The translations under genes were made by a program, and so were the position numbers. The notes beneath the pieces are model-generated. The model searched no databases and had not been told where the DNA came from. It saw nothing but the letters and a program-made list of their open reading frames with translations. 64,000 nt of DNA from the NCBI GenBank assembly GCA_942492815.1, contig OW818658.1, forward strand, positions 1 to 64,000, in the 5' to 3' direction. Positions 62,494 through 64,000 of the stretch are shown here, in pieces; within the stretch, counting starts at the first letter, position 1, and each line of letters opens with the position of its first letter. This DNA is from JAEUWI01 sp942492815 (GTDB lineage: Bacteria > Hydrogenedentota > Hydrogenedentia > Hydrogenedentales > JAEUWI01).

Positions 62494-62525
62494 GACAGGA
62501 CCGACCATATCGGTCCTGTCTGTTT
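62494..62525. terminator. Bidirectional terminator between convergent genes
   Basis: GACAGGACCGA (62494-62504) and TCGGTCCTGTC (62510-62520) form a perfect 11-bp stem with loop CCATA, followed by TGTTTT. It separates the thioredoxin-like gene from the convergent GH172 gene. Confidence 0.9.
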
Positions 62526-64000
62526 TACTTCGCCAGCTCTTCCTTCAGTACCTGCTGGTAGCCGGTCAGGTCTTCCAGTCGCAACAGCACCAGCCGGTCG
62601 ATGCCGAGGGCGCGCATGTTCGCCGTGGTCGTGCGGCTGTGGGGCGAGATCGTGTCCAAGCCCTGAAAGGCCAGGGTGTGCTTGCCCGCCTTGAGGTTGT
62701 GCAGGTCCAGCGGCTGCCACATATAGTCCGCGTTCACGATCGTGAAGTCCACGGGCGGGCCGAAATCCTTGCCGTCGAGGGAGGCCTGGTAGACGCCGCC
62801 CATCACCGCTTTGTAGACCATGGCGTTGAGCTGATAGCGACCGTCCTGCGCGACGTCAAAATCGATCTCCAGCCGACCGGTGGGCATGGCGGGGATATAG
62901 GTGATGCCGTTGCCATTGGGCACGACGAGCATGGCGGGTGTTGCGCGATAGGCCAGATCCTTGATGGGCAGCTCCACATAGGGCGCGATGCGCTTGTCCG
63001 CGGGTGGCAGGGATTCCGCGATGAACTTCGGCGGATACTGATACCAGAAGGCCACGGAACTGACCCAATCGGGCCGCTCGAAGAATTGGCCCAGGTGGCG
63101 GGTTTGCTCCGTGAAGACACTGCCGCGATGCTCGATTTCGACCTTGAGGGCTTCCTTGAAGGGGACGGGGTCGGGCAGGTGCCAGCGATAGGCCGTGACG
63201 CGATCACCGGGAAACACGCCCTCGTAGAGGCTCACGCCGTGGTAGGGCGTGGAGAATTCGCGGAAGCCCCAGGCGTCGTTGAAATAGTCCTCCGTGCCCG
63301 TCCCGCGCAGTTGGGGCGCGCTCGCGCCGTCGATGTAGAAGAAGTCGTCCCCCTCGCCGTACCACCCGATCTCCACCTGCTGCGCGGAGTGGACCGTGCC
63401 CACATAGTGGCCCCGGCCCGTCGTCTCCAGGATCGTGTAGTTGCCCGGCGTGGCGGGCATCGCCTGGCGATACTCCGCATGGAAATAGGTCGTGTCCTCC
63501 GGCAGGGATTCATGCTTCTGCCAGTCGAGGTAATAGTAGAAGGAGTCCACCTTCAATGTGGGGTGGTCGTTGGTAATGGTGACTTTGACATGCTGGCGGA
63601 AGGGGATGCGCCAGTAACAGGACCGCGAGCGGCCGTGGGACGAAACCGAGGTCACGGCGGAGGTGTAGTCCGCGTCCGCGCCATGGCCCACCCCGAAGAA
63701 ATCGCCCAGGGGCGCCTGGACGCTGGGCTGCTCCGCGCCATCGTAGTAGATGCGTAGCACCAGCGAGCGCCCGTGAAAGAGATCCTCGGCACCCACCGTG
63801 TTCCAGAAATGGGTGATGATGCCGGGGCCGTCTTCGTCCATCAACACCAGCGTCTCCCCCGGGGGAATTGGCCGCGCATCGCCATTCTTCGCCAGGTCCT
63901 CATTCGAGCTGCTCGCCCGCCGCGCTTCAAATTGCTGCTGGCGCGTGAGGCTGTCGAGGAGGGGATCGGCAGCAAAGGCGGTGGGGAGGGAAAGAAGGGC
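62525..64000 (-). CDS. DUF2961/GH172-family exported protein, 5' end beyond window
   Basis: At least 491 residues, cut by the window edge. The frame continues from the end of the window through a signal-peptide end (ALLSLPTAFAAD) and into the mature protein, so only the first ~10-15 codons are missing. The domain signature of DUF2961 (GH172) is present: GPGIITHFWNT, LRIYYDG, then FYYYLDWQKHESLP, YVGTVHSAQ and IGWYGEGDDFFYIDG followed by RGTGTEDYFNDAWG, the strongest block. GH172 includes difructose-anhydride synthases and other exo-acting fructo- and arabino-furanosidases. It adds to the exported glycosidases of the region. Confidence 0.9.
   Translation of the reverse strand, partial: ALLSLPTAFAADPLLDSLTRQQQFEARRASSSNEDLAKNGDARPIPPGETLVLMDEDGPGIITHFWNTVGAEDLFHGRSLVLRIYYDGAEQPSVQAPLGDFFGVGHGADADYTSAVTSVSSHGRSRSCYWRIPFRQHVKVTITNDHPTLKVDSFYYYLDWQKHESLPEDTTYFHAEYRQAMPATPGNYTILETTGRGHYVGTVHSAQQVEIGWYGEGDDFFYIDGASAPQLRGTGTEDYFNDAWGFREFSTPYHGVSLYEGVFPGDRVTAYRWHLPDPVPFKEALKVEIEHRGSVFTEQTRHLGQFFERPDWVSSVAFWYQYPPKFIAESLPPADKRIAPYVELPIKDLAYRATPAMLVVPNGNGITYIPAMPTGRLEIDFDVAQDGRYQLNAMVYKAVMGGVYQASLDGKDFGPPVDFTIVNADYMWQPLDLHNLKAGKHTLAFQGLDTISPHSRTTTANMRALGIDRLVLLRLEDLTGYQQVLKEELAK

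Overview
The window reads as free-living, high-GC bacterial chromosome. Its traits are N-terminally methylated pseudopilins of the 'H-X9/10-DG' type, TIGR02604-type secreted dehydrogenase/cytochrome proteins, DUF2961 (GH172) and GH106 glycosidases, an N,N-dimethylformamidase-like Tat protein, many lipoproteins and intergenic hairpins built from short tandem words. Together these point to the PVC/FCB-neighbouring candidate phyla; Hydrogenedentota is my best guess from gene content. The linked 16S-Ile-Ala-23S-5S operons argue against most Planctomycetes. A search with the 16S gene would settle the phylum.

Layout. (1) 1-6208 and 14163-19770 are two nearly identical rRNA operons in direct orientation, each 16S, tRNA-Ile(GAT), tRNA-Ala(TGC), 23S, 5S and terminator. 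Each has its own non-homologous upstream promoter array. The few differences between the copies include a paired, apparently compensatory change in 23S helix 26. (2) Between them lie a Tat-exported dimethylformamidase-like protein, a 1008-residue secreted dehydrogenase/HEAT/cytochrome c protein and a convergent clan GH-A glycosidase. (3) 20.0-32.2 kb is an accessory region: a GT-C glycosyltransferase, an esterase, a decayed TacA-TacT toxin-antitoxin pair, a propeller lipoprotein and a duplicated two-gene cassette (exported protein plus carboxypeptidase-regulatory-like repeat protein). The units are punctuated by four copies of a ~135-175 bp repeat ('R'). R matches the 3' end of an unusual minus-strand gene at 32191-33615, which forms an operon with a winged-helix regulator. 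(4) 34.2-37.7 kb holds an AT-rich regulatory region, an IS21-like end remnant, a RAYT transposase flanked by 152-bp direct repeats and 16-bp inverted ends, and a small cluster resembling orphan immunity genes behind a broken secreted gene. (5) 38.1-64.0 kb is ordinary chromosome with extracellular and signalling content: lipoproteins, TspO, a propeller-PAS histidine kinase, a pseudopilin, an NtrC-like regulator with a changed GAFTGA loop, a GH106 rhamnosidase, a YncE-like/phosphatase protein, a flippase, an SDR epimerase, a desulforedoxin-methyltransferase fusion, a membrane-anchored trypsin-like protease, a metallophosphoesterase, a thioredoxin-like protein and a GH172 protein cut by the window edge.

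How it works together. The exported glycosidases (GH-A clan, GH106, GH172), the secreted cytochrome-dehydrogenase and the lipoproteins suggest a polysaccharide-degrading heterotroph with a large periplasmic/outer-surface proteome. The best candidate for something undescribed is the R-repeat array at 21.6-33.6 kb together with the two-gene operon whose 3' end it copies. The best-supported molecular curiosity is the coordinated helix-26 difference between the two rRNA operons. All comparisons were made by eye; no database search was run.
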